A program made the position numbers and the translations under genes. Source: Streptomyces justiciae (GTDB lineage Bacteria > Actinomycetota > Actinomycetes > Streptomycetales > Streptomycetaceae). From it: a DNA stretch of 64,000 bases. The stretch covers positions 1 through 64,000 of the forward strand of contig NZ_JADDXU010000027.1 in NCBI RefSeq assembly GCF_015163075.1, given 5' to 3'. A model generated the notes under the pieces. It searched no databases, was not told the DNA's origin, and worked only from the letters and a program-made list of their open reading frames with translations. Below, piece after piece: positions 49,891-58,387 of this stretch (positions within the stretch are counted from its first letter, which is position 1; each line of letters begins with the position of its first letter).

Positions 49891-51165
49891 TCAATGGGTG
49901 GCGGCGCCGCGGTGGTTGGTCCGCCACAGCTGGTAGAGATGCTTCGCGCCCGGTCGTACGAAGCGCGCGAGCATCGTGAGGAACGGCAGCGGGTCGTCCC
50001 CCGCGAACCAGGCCAGCTCCGTCCCGCTCGCCCGCCCCGGCGCGTGCGGCGTCGTATAGCCGCTGCGGCGGTAGGCGAGGAGGGCGGGCAGGTCGATGTT
50101 CTCCACGATGTACCGGTGCCCGGCGCGCTGTTCCCCCTCCGGAACGGAGCGGCCGGTCAGGTCCAGATGCATGGCGCGGACGACGTCCACCCCCGACTCG
50201 TTCTCGAAGAGCCGGAACTGGGCGCCCATACGGGGGTTGAAGTCGAGGAGCTTGTACAGTCCGTCGCGCCGGTCGAAGCGCAGGTCCAGGTCGATGATTC
50301 CGGTGAAGCCGATCTGTTTGATGAAACGCGCGGCGAGGTCCGCGAGTTCCGGATTGTCGACGACGTACGCGTTCGCCGTCATTCCGGCGTGCGGCGGCCA
50401 GGAGCGGACCTTCACGCCGGTGAACATCGCGAGCGGGGTGGAGTCCGCGTCGAAGTAGGCGTGCACGATCCAGTCCTCGGCCTCCTCCCTCGGCAGGTAC
50501 TCCTGGAGGATCACCGCGGGCTGCTCGCCCCAGTCACGGGCGAGGGCGAGCAGCCCCTCCCGGGTGCCGATCCGGGTCGTGCCGTTCACGGCCGGCCGGG
50601 TGCGCCGCACGAACGCCTCCCGGTTCTTGGCCACCACCGGGAAGCGGGCCTTGTCGGCGAACGCGACGATGTCGTCGTAGGACTGCGGGAAGGCGGCCGT
50701 CGGGCTGGGTATGCCGTGTTCCACACAGAGTTCGTGCAGCCCCTGCTTGCTGGCCAGCCGGCGCGGCAGGCCGCGCTCGACGGGCGGGACGAGGAAGCGG
50801 GCGCCGAGTTCGACGCGGTGCTCGGCGATCAGCACCGCGGCCTCCTCGTCGGTGGGCACCAGGACGGCGGGCCGTCCGATCCTGCGGCCGATCCTGAGCA
50901 GTCCCTCGACGAGCCGGCCCGGCTCCTCCGTGCCCGTCGTGGGCCAGACGAAGGCCTTCTCGAGGTAGCGGGAAGCGGCGGCGGGTGTGTAACGGTCCTC
51001 CGTGATCGCATACATCGGGACGCCGAGACGGCCCAGGCTGCGGATCGCGCCGACCCCGCCGTGGTGCAGCGGATAGTCGCCGAACTTCACGATCAAGCCC
51101 GGTACCTCTCTGTCGGGCTCGAACGGCACACGCACGTCTGCACTCCTGGCCACGGGTCCCCCCAC
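49891..51165 (-). CDS. ATP-grasp carboxylate-amine ligase-type protein
   Basis: This 424-residue protein has an N-terminal Rossmann-like domain (IVKFGDYPLHHGGVGAIRSL), then an ATP-grasp fold with FPVVAKNREAF, AVILQEYLPREEAEDWIVHA and the metal-binding LLDFNPRMGAQFRLF. It should join a carboxylate to an amine or similar nucleophile through an acyl phosphate. The substrate is unknown. The GTG at 51165 is the longest start; a GTG at 51153 behind GGGGGGA is an equally good choice. It is divergent from the fumarylacetoacetase gene. Confidence 0.85.
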   Translation of the reverse strand: MGGPVARSADVRVPFEPDREVPGLIVKFGDYPLHHGGVGAIRSLGRLGVPMYAITEDRYTPAAASRYLEKAFVWPTTGTEEPGRLVEGLLRIGRRIGRPAVLVPTDEEAAVLIAEHRVELGARFLVPPVERGLPRRLASKQGLHELCVEHGIPSPTAAFPQSYDDIVAFADKARFPVVAKNREAFVRRTRPAVNGTTRIGTREGLLALARDWGEQPAVILQEYLPREEAEDWIVHAYFDADSTPLAMFTGVKVRSWPPHAGMTANAYVVDNPELADLAARFIKQIGFTGIIDLDLRFDRRDGLYKLLDFNPRMGAQFRLFENESGVDVVRAMHLDLTGRSVPEGEQRAGHRYIVENIDLPALLAYRRSGYTTPHAPGRASGTELAWFAGDDPLPFLTMLARFVRPGAKHLYQLWRTNHRGAATH

Positions 51166-51371
51166 GTGTCCCGTCCACGGAACGGCCCCACCCCGCCCGT
51201 TGTCCCCAAAGGAAGCTAAGCCGGAATTGCCGCCTCCGACCGATGCTTATCAGGACATTGCTAACTCTTTAGGCACTGCCGAGACAGGCAACTCGGCCGT
51301 AACGTGTGGCGCGACCACATGCGTACGCAGTGCTCCGATCCACGAAGCGATGGAGAGCGAGGCAGCACCCC

Positions 51372-52598
51372 ATGCCCCCCTTCGACCTGCCCGAGGGCGA
51401 CCCCTTCGGCCCGCACAACCTCCCCTACGGCGTCTTCTGCCCGCCCGGCGCCACCGACCGGACCGTCGGCGTCCGTCTCGGCGACCACGTCCTCGACGCG
51501 GGCGCGGCGGCCCTGGCGCTCGGCTCGCCCTACGCCTCCCTCCTCGCCCAGCCCTCACTGAACCCGCTGCTCGCGGCCGGCCGCACCACCTGGTCGGACG
51601 TGCGGCGCGCGCTGACGGCCTGGGTGACGGTGCCGGCCCGTCAGTCCGCCGTCGCGGAGTTCCTGCACCCCCTGTCGTCCGTGACCCTGCACCTCCCCTT
51701 CGAGGTCGCCGACTACGTCGACTTCTACGCCTCCGAGAACCACGCCCGGAACGTCGGCCGGATCTTCCGCCCCGACGCCGCGGACTCCCTCACCCCCAAC
51801 TGGAAGCACCTCCCCATCGGTTATCACGGCCGCTCGGGCACGGTCGTCGTCTCCGGCACCGAGGTCGTACGCCCCGCCGGGCAGCGCAAGGCCCCCACCG
51901 ACCCGGCACCGGTCTTCGGCCCCTCGGTGCGCCTCGACATCGAGGCGGAGGTCGGCTTCGTGGTCGGAACACCGTCCCCGATGGGCTCCCCCGTGGCCCT
52001 GGCCGACTTCCGGGACCACGTCTTCGGCCTCTGCCTGCTCAACGACTGGTCGGCCCGCGACATCCAGGCCTGGGAGTACGTCCCCCTCGGCCCCTTCCTC
52101 GGCAAGTCCTTCGCCACGTCCGTGTCTGCCTGGATCACCCCGCTCGACGCGCTGGAGGAGGCCCGGGTGGCCCCGCCCGAGCGGACGCACGAGCTGCTGC
52201 CGTACCTCGACGACACCGGCGCCGACGCCGAACCCGGCGGCTACGACCTCCGTATCTCCGTCGCCGTCAACGGCCACGTCGTCTCCGAACCCCCCTTCTC
52301 CACCATGTACTGGACGGCCGCCCAGCAGTTGGCCCACATGACGGTCAACGGGGCGTCCCTGCGCACCGGTGACCTCTACGGCTCCGGCACGGTGAGCGGC
52401 CCCGCGGAAGGGGAGCGCGGCTCACTGCTGGAGCTGACCTGGAACGGCCGGGACGCCCTCGAACTCCCCGACGGCAAGCGGACGTTCCTGGAGGACGGCG
52501 ACGTGGTGACCCTGTCCGCATGGGCCCCGGGACCGGACGGGGTGCGGGTCGGGCTGGGCGACGTGGTGGGGCAGGTCGTGGGACAGGCCTTGGGATAG
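51372..52598 (+). CDS. fahA: fumarylacetoacetase
   Basis: This 408-residue enzyme hydrolyses fumarylacetoacetate to fumarate and acetoacetate, the last step of the homogentisate branch of tyrosine breakdown. Family segments include NLPYGVFCPPGATDRTVGVR, FYASENHARNVGRIFRPD, PIGYHGRSGTVVVSG and the metal-binding EAEVGFVVG, with FGLCLLNDWSARDIQAWEYVP (as LNDWSARDIQAWEYVPLGPF). The ATG start has a weak GAGG site. Homogentisate dioxygenase is not nearby. Confidence 0.95.
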   Translation: MPPFDLPEGDPFGPHNLPYGVFCPPGATDRTVGVRLGDHVLDAGAAALALGSPYASLLAQPSLNPLLAAGRTTWSDVRRALTAWVTVPARQSAVAEFLHPLSSVTLHLPFEVADYVDFYASENHARNVGRIFRPDAADSLTPNWKHLPIGYHGRSGTVVVSGTEVVRPAGQRKAPTDPAPVFGPSVRLDIEAEVGFVVGTPSPMGSPVALADFRDHVFGLCLLNDWSARDIQAWEYVPLGPFLGKSFATSVSAWITPLDALEEARVAPPERTHELLPYLDDTGADAEPGGYDLRISVAVNGHVVSEPPFSTMYWTAAQQLAHMTVNGASLRTGDLYGSGTVSGPAEGERGSLLELTWNGRDALELPDGKRTFLEDGDVVTLSAWAPGPDGVRVGLGDVVGQVVGQALG

Positions 52599-52965
52599 CG
52601 GGCGTCATGACGTCACGGTGAGCCTTCCGGGGACGGCCGACGGCGAGTTGCCGGCGGGGTTGCTGAGACGTTGCCGAAGGTGCGCTCGGGAACCGAGGGA
52701 GTCGAGGGTGAGTTGAGGTGACGGGCAGGGGTGCCGTCGAGGTCTGCCATGTGCCGCCCGGCGCCGTCATACTGACGGCGACGGACGGTGTGCGCACGAC
52801 CCGATGTGCGCAGGAACCAGCACCACCCCGCACGCCCCGGTGTGCGCAGGAACCAGCACCACCCCGCACGGCCCAGCACGACCCCGCACGCCCCTGCGCG
52901 ACCCGCACCCCCGTCGCGCACCCCCTCGCCGCCCCTTACGCCGACCAGGATCCGGAGCCCGTGGC
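52599..52965. other. gene-free stretch with a 37-bp direct repeat
   Basis: These 367 bases carry no convincing gene. Two copies of a 37-bp unit (cores near 52803 and 52840, containing GTGCGCAGGAACCAGCACC) lie about 125 bases before the M56 gene, followed by a related CACGACCCCGCACGCCCC stretch. No BlaI-like regulator is found here or in any frame. Confidence 0.6.
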
Positions 52966-53907
52966 ATGACTGTCTGCCTGCTCCTGCTGAGCACCGTCGC
53001 CCTGACGGCCGCCGTGCCGGTGCCGCGCGCGCTGACCCGGGCCGACTGGCCCGAGCGGGAGCCTGTGGTCGCGCTGTGGGTGTGGCAGTGCCTGGTCGCC
53101 ACGGTGCTGATGTGCAACCTGACCGCCCTGGTCCTGGGCGCGGCCGCCGTCTTCCACACGGTCCGCGACCATGTCTTCGCCCCGGCACCCCCGGCCGTGA
53201 CCGCGGCCTACGACCTGTCCGCAGCGCCGGTCTGGGCCACCGTCCTCACTCTGCTGCTGGCCTGCGGCGCCGCCTGGACGACGGCGATGCTGGCCCGCGA
53301 GCTGGTCGAGGCCCGCCGGCGTCGCGGCCGGACAAGGGCGCACCTGCGCGAGCGCGCCCCCGCACTCCCCGGCGGCCTGGAGAAGGCCGCGCGCGGCCCC
53401 CTGCTGGTGCTGGAGGACGAGTACCCCGACGCCTGGTGGATGCCGGGCAGCCCGCCGCAGCTGGTGGTGACGACCGGGGCGCTGCACCGCCTCACCGACG
53501 TACAGCTGGACGCCGTCCTCACCCATGAGCGCGACCACGCCCGCGCCCACCACGACTGGCTGCTGCACCTGTCGACGGCCCTGGCGACCGGCTTCCCCCG
53601 GGTCCCGCTCTTTGCCCACTTCTGCGAGCAGACCCACCGCCTGGTGGAACTCGCCGCGGACGACACGGCCTCCCGCCGCTGCGGTCATCTGACGACCGCG
53701 CTGGCCCTGATCGAGCTCAACCAGCACCGGGGAGTGCTGTCCTGCGCCTCCAGCCACCGGCTCCTGGGCGAGCGCGTGGACCGACTGCTGGAGCCGCGCC
53801 CCCGGCTGGGCCGCCGGCATCGGGCGGTCACGGCCACGGTGGCGGGACTCGTGCCGCTGGTGCCGTTGCTGATCGCTTTCGGGCCGGGACTGACCGCGCT
53901 GGCGTGA
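52966..53907 (+). CDS. M56 family (BlaR1-like) membrane metallopeptidase
   Basis: This 313-residue protein has membrane helices at about residues 1-20, 37-65 and 80-110 and near the C-terminus (AGLVPLVPLLIAFGPGL). The zinc motif is HERDH in DAVLTHERDHARAHHDWLL, and ELAADDTASRRCG holds the third ligand. BlaR1-type members cleave BlaI repressors, but here the C-terminal sensor domain is missing and no blaI gene is adjacent. It is one of the short M56 proteins common in Streptomyces, whose substrates are unknown. Confidence 0.9.
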   Translation: MTVCLLLLSTVALTAAVPVPRALTRADWPEREPVVALWVWQCLVATVLMCNLTALVLGAAAVFHTVRDHVFAPAPPAVTAAYDLSAAPVWATVLTLLLACGAAWTTAMLARELVEARRRRGRTRAHLRERAPALPGGLEKAARGPLLVLEDEYPDAWWMPGSPPQLVVTTGALHRLTDVQLDAVLTHERDHARAHHDWLLHLSTALATGFPRVPLFAHFCEQTHRLVELAADDTASRRCGHLTTALALIELNQHRGVLSCASSHRLLGERVDRLLEPRPRLGRRHRAVTATVAGLVPLVPLLIAFGPGLTALA

Positions 53908-54070
53908 GCCACGCCTCGCCTCGCCACGGACGATCGTCCTGCGTCCTCCGGTGGCAGATCTCTCCCCCGCCACCCGAAATCCCCAGGTCAAAGGCCGATT
54001 CGGCAGCCCGTCCAGTGGCGCAACACTCCCGCAACACCTCATTCCCTACCCCCTAGGTATGGTTCCCGCC

Positions 54071-54859
54071 ATGCCTCCTTCCGACCGCATCCGCGACCAC
54101 GCCGGCCAGGGCTCGACCACCGTCGCCGCCCACCGCGCGCGGCGTCGGCTGCGCGCGGACCAGGCGCGGCAGCTCGCCGACCTCCTCCGCCACCAGCTCC
54201 TCTCCGGCGGCTTCGAGGACGGCACGCTCCCGCACGAGACGACCCTCGCCACCGACTACCGCGCCTCCCGCAACACGGTCCGCCAAGCCCTGGACCTGCT
54301 CCGCGCCGAAGGCCTCGTCGAACGCCTCCCCGGCGTCGGCACCGTGGTCGTCGCCCAGAAGTACCCCCACGGCCTCGACCGCCTGATGGGCCTCGCGGAA
54401 ACCCTGCGCGAACACGGCACCGTCACCAACGAGGTCCGCACGATGGGCCCGGCCCCGGCACCGCACCCGGTCGCCGAACGCCTCCATGTCCCACCCGGCA
54501 CCGATGTCCTCTACATCGAACGCCTCCGCCGACTCAACGGCCTCCCCCTCTCCCTCGACCTCACCTACATCCCGCTCGACATCGGCACCGCCCTGCTCGG
54601 CGCCGACCTGGAGAACACCGACGTCTTCCGGCTCCTGGAGTCGATCACCGGCCAGGGACTCGGCCACGCCGAGATCACTCTGGAGGCGGTGAACGCGGAC
54701 GCCCACTCCGCCGCCGTACTCGAAGCCCCGCGCGGCGCGGCCGTCCTCATGCTGGAGCGCCTCACGCATCTCGCCGACGGCCGCCCCGTCGACCTGGAGT
54801 TCATCCGCTTCCGCGGCGACCGCATCACGATGAGCGGCCTGCTGCACCGGTCCCTCTGA
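54071..54859 (+). CDS. GntR/HutC-family transcriptional regulator
   Basis: This 262-residue repressor has an N-terminal winged helix (RQLADLLRHQLLSGGFEDGTL, then YRASRNTVRQALDLLRAEGLV). The UTRA effector domain has LHVPPGTDVLYIERLRRLNG and EAPRGAAVLMLERLTHLADGRPVDLE. It is divergent from nothing and lies just upstream of the ferredoxin-ABC-flavoprotein operon in the same direction, which it probably controls. The start may be the ATG at 54071 or at 54059; neither has a strong ribosome site. Confidence 0.9.
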   Translation: MPPSDRIRDHAGQGSTTVAAHRARRRLRADQARQLADLLRHQLLSGGFEDGTLPHETTLATDYRASRNTVRQALDLLRAEGLVERLPGVGTVVVAQKYPHGLDRLMGLAETLREHGTVTNEVRTMGPAPAPHPVAERLHVPPGTDVLYIERLRRLNGLPLSLDLTYIPLDIGTALLGADLENTDVFRLLESITGQGLGHAEITLEAVNADAHSAAVLEAPRGAAVLMLERLTHLADGRPVDLEFIRFRGDRITMSGLLHRSL

Positions 54860-54950
54860 CCACCTCCCGCCTTCTTCCCACCCGCGCCTCCTCCCCCCTC
54901 ACCTCTTCATCGTTCGGCAGGCCCCCCGCGGTTCACTGCCGCGCAGGAAA

Positions 54951-54986
54951 TCTCAGCGAATCCCAACAGATCTCAGGACATCTCTG
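54951..54986 (+). promoter_or_regulatory. phased TCTCAG direct repeats ahead of the ferredoxin operon
   Basis: TCTCAG at 54951 and 54971 and TCTCTG at 54981 are spaced 20 and 10 bases, two and one helical turns. They are just upstream of the ferredoxin start. They might bind the GntR regulator, although GntR sites are usually inverted repeats. Confidence 0.25.
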
Positions 54987-54995
54987 GAGACAGCC

Positions 54996-55223
54996 ATGCC
55001 CTTGGCGCCCCAGCGGGCCGACGTGCCCGTGACCATCGACGAGTCGAAGTGCATCGACGGCTGCACGCTCTGCGTCGACATGTGCCCGCTGGACTCCCTC
55101 GCCATCGACGAGAGCAACGGCAAGGCCTACATGCACGTCGACGAGTGCTGGTACTGCGGCCCGTGCGCGGCCCGCTGTCCCACCGGAGCCGTCACGGTCA
55201 ACATGCCCTATCTGCTCCGCTGA
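54996..55223 (+). CDS. 2x[4Fe-4S] ferredoxin, AprB-like small subunit
   Basis: This 75-residue protein has two complete cluster motifs, Cys19/23/26/30 (CIDGCTLCVDMCP) and Cys51/54/57/61 (CWYCGPCAARCP). The CX3CX2CX3CP spacing of the first and the Trp next to the second resemble the beta subunit of adenylylsulfate reductase, but without its C-terminal tail. It is the first gene of the operon and would carry electrons for the flavoprotein encoded last. The ATG has GGAGA 6 bases upstream. Confidence 0.88.
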   Translation: MPLAPQRADVPVTIDESKCIDGCTLCVDMCPLDSLAIDESNGKAYMHVDECWYCGPCAARCPTGAVTVNMPYLLR

Positions 55224-55238
55224 GAGGTCCCGACTCCC

Positions 55239-56582
55239 ATGAAGAACAAGGCAGTTGCCGCAGCCGCCCTCCTGCTGCTGGCACCCCTGACGGCCTGCGG
55301 TGGCAGCGCCGAGGCCGGCGACGGCTCCACGGTCACCGTGACCGTCGGCTACCAGTCCAGGACCATCAACACCGTCACCGCCGGCACCCTGCTCCGCTCG
55401 CTCGGCTACTTCGAGAAGGAGCTGAACGCCCTCGGCGACGGCAGGACCTACAAGGTCGACTGGCAGGACTATGCGACCGGCGCCCCGATCACCGCCCAGA
55501 TGACCGCCGGGAAGATCGACATCGGTTCGATGGGCGACTTCCCGCTCCTCATCAACGCGGCCCGCGGCAAACAGCTCGGCAAGCCGACCCACCTGGTGTC
55601 CGTCACCGGCTACAACCTCCGCGGCGGCCTCAACACCATCGTCACCGCGCCCGACTCGAAGCTGGCCACGCTCACCGACCTGCGCGGCAAGAAGGTCTCC
55701 ACCAGCGTCGGCTCCGCCGCCGACGGCACCCTCGTACGCGCCCTCCAGCGCGCCGGCCTCGACCCGGACAAGGACATCGAGAAGCTCAACCAGCAGCCCG
55801 CGGTGGGCGCTTCGGCGCTGTCGGCGGGCAGCGCGGACGCGCTCTCCCAGTTCGTCGCCTGGCCCGGCCTGCTCACCTACCAGGGCAAGGCGAAGGCCCT
55901 GTACGACGGCGCCGAGCTGAAGCTCCCGACCTTCCACGGCGTCACCGCCCGCGAGGACTTCGCGCAGCAGCACCCCACCGTCCTGGAGGCCTTCCTCAAG
56001 GCCCAGGCCGAAGCCACGGGCTACCTCAACGACCACCCCGTCGACGCCGCAGAGAAGGTCGCGAAGGCCACCGGCCTGCCCGCCGAGGTCGTCTACCTCT
56101 ACAACGGCGCCCACGGCATCTCCACCTTCGACCCCGCGATCAAGCCCCAGCTGGTCTCCGCGCTGAAGGACGACGTCTCGATCCTGAAGTCGGCCAAGCT
56201 GACCGGCGACATCGACGTGGACGCCTTCGTCGACGACCAGTACGTCAAGAAGGCCCTCGGCACGTCGTACGCCACGCAGCTCGCCGCCGCCCCGCCCGCC
56301 GCCGCGAGCGAGGTCTGGCCGAAGGGCGCCTCCGCGACGCGCGCCTTCAAGACGCCCGCCGAACTCCTGGCGTACGTCTCGGCCCACCAGGACGGCATCC
56401 GCGCGGCCTACGTCCCCGACGCCACCACCGGCACCCTCTGGTTCGCCGACAAGGCGGTCTGGGTGGCCGACAGTGACAAGCTGCTGCCGTTCGTCGCACC
56501 GGCGACCGCGAAGGAGTATGTGGCCGAGCACGGCGGCGCCCGCGTGGTGACGTACGCCGACGCATTGGAGCGGGCGTCGTGA
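55239..56582 (+). CDS. ABC solute-binding lipoprotein fused to a NosL-like C-terminal domain
   Basis: This 447-residue lipoprotein has a lipobox in LLLLAPLTACGG. Residues about 30-340 are an SsuA/TauA/NrtA-type binding protein (VGYQSRTINTVTAGTLLRSL, GSMGDFPLLINAARGKQLG, DLRGKKVSTSVGSAADG). The last about 100 residues (from EVWPKGASATRAFKTPAELL to RVVTYADALERAS) resemble NosL, a copper-binding lipoprotein fold: AYVPDATTGTLWFADKAVWV and AKEYVAEHGGARVVTY. This fusion is unusual. It should deliver a sulfonate-like or similar anion to the permease. The stop lies in the first unit of a 30-bp repeat. Confidence 0.87.
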   Translation: MKNKAVAAAALLLLAPLTACGGSAEAGDGSTVTVTVGYQSRTINTVTAGTLLRSLGYFEKELNALGDGRTYKVDWQDYATGAPITAQMTAGKIDIGSMGDFPLLINAARGKQLGKPTHLVSVTGYNLRGGLNTIVTAPDSKLATLTDLRGKKVSTSVGSAADGTLVRALQRAGLDPDKDIEKLNQQPAVGASALSAGSADALSQFVAWPGLLTYQGKAKALYDGAELKLPTFHGVTAREDFAQQHPTVLEAFLKAQAEATGYLNDHPVDAAEKVAKATGLPAEVVYLYNGAHGISTFDPAIKPQLVSALKDDVSILKSAKLTGDIDVDAFVDDQYVKKALGTSYATQLAAAPPAAASEVWPKGASATRAFKTPAELLAYVSAHQDGIRAAYVPDATTGTLWFADKAVWVADSDKLLPFVAPATAKEYVAEHGGARVVTYADALERAS

Positions 56583-56702
56583 TACGCCGAAGCGCTGGAG
56601 CGGGCGTCGTGATGCGCCGACGCGCCGGAGCGGGCGTCGTGATGCGCCGACGCGCCGGAGCGGGCCTCGTGATGCGCCGACGCGCCGGAGCGGGCCTCGT
56701 GG
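56553..56702. repeat. 5 x 30-bp tandem repeat across the stop-start junction
   Basis: Five units start at 56553, 56583, 56613, 56643 and 56673; the last three differ at only one or two positions. Each unit ends CGTCGTGA or CCTCGTG(A/G), so the substrate-binding-protein stop and the permease start are repeated several times. The permease then has in-frame starts at 56579 (GTG), 56612, 56642 and 56672 (ATG). Confidence 0.92.
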
Positions 56703-57592
56703 GCCGGCCACTGCCCGCCGCCGGCCGGTATGCGCTGCGGATGGTCTCGCTGGTGGCCGCCCTCGGTGTGTGGCAGGCGCTGACCAGCCTCGACATCGAC
56801 CTGTGGCTGCGCTTCTCGCAGTTCCCCACGGTCACCGACGTGGCCCACGCCTTCGCCGACCGGCTGGCCGGGCCCGACTACTGGACCGACCTCACCGACA
56901 GCCTGACCCGTATCCTCAGCGGCTTCCTGCTGGCGGCGGTGCTCGGTGTGGCGACGGGCGTGCTCGTGGCGCGCTCCCGCCTCGCCGAGGACCTGATCGG
57001 GCCGGTGCTGGAGGTCGTCCGGCCGATCCCGGCCATCGCCCTCGTCCCCGTCGCGATCCTCCTCTTCCCCTCCAACGAACAGGGCATCGTCTTCATCACC
57101 TTCACCGCCGCCTACTTCCCCGTCCTGGTCTCCACCCGGCACGCGGTCCGCGCGCTGACGCCCGTGTGGGAGGAGGCGGTGCTGACGATGGGCGGCGGCC
57201 GGTGGCGGATCCTCGGCTCGGTCGTCCTGCCGGGGGCGCTGCCCGGCATCTTCGGCGGGCTGTCGGTCGGCATCGGCGTCTCGTGGATCTGTGTGATCTC
57301 CGCCGAGATGATCTCCGGCCAGTACGGCGTCGGCTACCGCACCTGGCAGGACTACACCGTCGTCGACTACCCGGGCGTCTTCGTCGGCATGGTCACGATC
57401 GGCGTCCTCGGCTGGCTCACCTCCACGGCCGTGGAACTGCTGGGCCGCCGCCTGACCCGCTGGCTGCCACGGACGTCGTACGACGCCGGAGGCCGAGCGA
57501 GGAACGTCCGCGCAGCGTCTTCTGCGCGGGAGCCCAAGTCCGCCGCGTCCGCGCCGAAGACCGAGGAGGCACGCGATGAGCACCTCGTCTGA
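56579..57592 (+). CDS. ABC transporter permease (SsuC/TauC type)
   Basis: This 337-residue protein has about six helices. The EAA loop is in VWEEAVLTMGGGRWRILGSVV with VVLPGALPGIFGGLSVGIGV, as in the nitrate/sulfonate/bicarbonate permeases. The first about 40 residues are four copies of a MRRRAGAGVV decapeptide from the 30-bp repeat and have no family counterpart. The true start could be any of four repeated codons; the most conservative is the ATG at 56672. The gene overlaps the binding-protein stop (GTGA) and the ATPase start. Confidence 0.9.
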   Translation: MIRRSAGAGVVMRRRAGAGVVMRRRAGAGLVMRRRAGAGLVGRPLPAAGRYALRMVSLVAALGVWQALTSLDIDLWLRFSQFPTVTDVAHAFADRLAGPDYWTDLTDSLTRILSGFLLAAVLGVATGVLVARSRLAEDLIGPVLEVVRPIPAIALVPVAILLFPSNEQGIVFITFTAAYFPVLVSTRHAVRALTPVWEEAVLTMGGGRWRILGSVVLPGALPGIFGGLSVGIGVSWICVISAEMISGQYGVGYRTWQDYTVVDYPGVFVGMVTIGVLGWLTSTAVELLGRRLTRWLPRTSYDAGGRARNVRAASSAREPKSAASAPKTEEARDEHLV

Positions 57593-58376
57593 CATCACCG
57601 AAGCCGCTGCCAGGGCACCCCGGGTCACCGATGCCCCACCCGCCCACGGCACCCGTCTCACCCTCCGCGCCGCCACCCTCGGCCGCCCCGACGCCCCCGC
57701 CGTCACCGGCGTCGACCTCGACGTCGCCCCCGGCGAGATCCTCACCGTCGTCGGACCGTCCGGCTGCGGCAAGTCGACGCTGCTGCGCACGCTGGCCGGC
57801 CTGCTGGCACCCCTCGACGGCGAGGCCGACCAGGACGGCCGACCGCTGACGGGCCCTTCCGCCGACCGCGCCCTGGTCTTCCAGGAGGACGCCCTCCTGC
57901 CCTGGCGCACCCTGCGGGCGAACGTCGAACTCCCCCTCGCCATCCAGGGGTTGGCCCGCGCCGACCGAAGGCGGCAGGCCTCGGACTGGCTCGCGCGCGT
58001 CGGTGTCGGCGACCGGTCCGGGCAGCTGCCGCACCGCGTCTCCGGAGGCCAGCGCCAACGCGCCCAACTGGCCCGGGCCCTGGCCGGCCGCCCGCGCGCG
58101 GTGCTGATGGACGAACCGTTCGGCGCCCTCGACGCCCAGACCCGCGCCGGCATGCAGGACCTGCTCGTCGAGGTGCTGCACGGCACGGGCGCGACCGTCG
58201 TCTTCGTCACCCACGACGTCGACGAGGCCCTCTTCCTCGGCGACCGCGTCGCCCTCCTCGGCAACGGCCGCCTCACCGCCGTACGCGACGTGCCGCGCCC
58301 CCGCGACCGCACCGCGCGCGACGACCCCGCGCGGCTCGCGCTGCGGCGCGACGTCCTGTCCTCCCTCGGTTCCTGA
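57576..58376 (+). CDS. ABC transporter ATP-binding protein (SsuB/TauB type)
   Basis: This 266-residue ATPase has Walker A VVGPSGCGKSTLL (about residues 59-71), Q loop in LVFQEDALLPWRTL, signature RVSGGQRQRAQLARAL, Walker B AVLMDEPFGALDAQT and H-loop FVTHDVDEALFLGDR. It powers the importer with the preceding permease and binding lipoprotein. The ATG overlaps the permease end by 17 bases. It is followed 11 bases later by the flavoprotein gene. Confidence 0.94.
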   Translation: MSTSSDITEAAARAPRVTDAPPAHGTRLTLRAATLGRPDAPAVTGVDLDVAPGEILTVVGPSGCGKSTLLRTLAGLLAPLDGEADQDGRPLTGPSADRALVFQEDALLPWRTLRANVELPLAIQGLARADRRRQASDWLARVGVGDRSGQLPHRVSGGQRQRAQLARALAGRPRAVLMDEPFGALDAQTRAGMQDLLVEVLHGTGATVVFVTHDVDEALFLGDRVALLGNGRLTAVRDVPRPRDRTARDDPARLALRRDVLSSLGS

Positions 58377-58387
58377 AAGGCCCCTCG

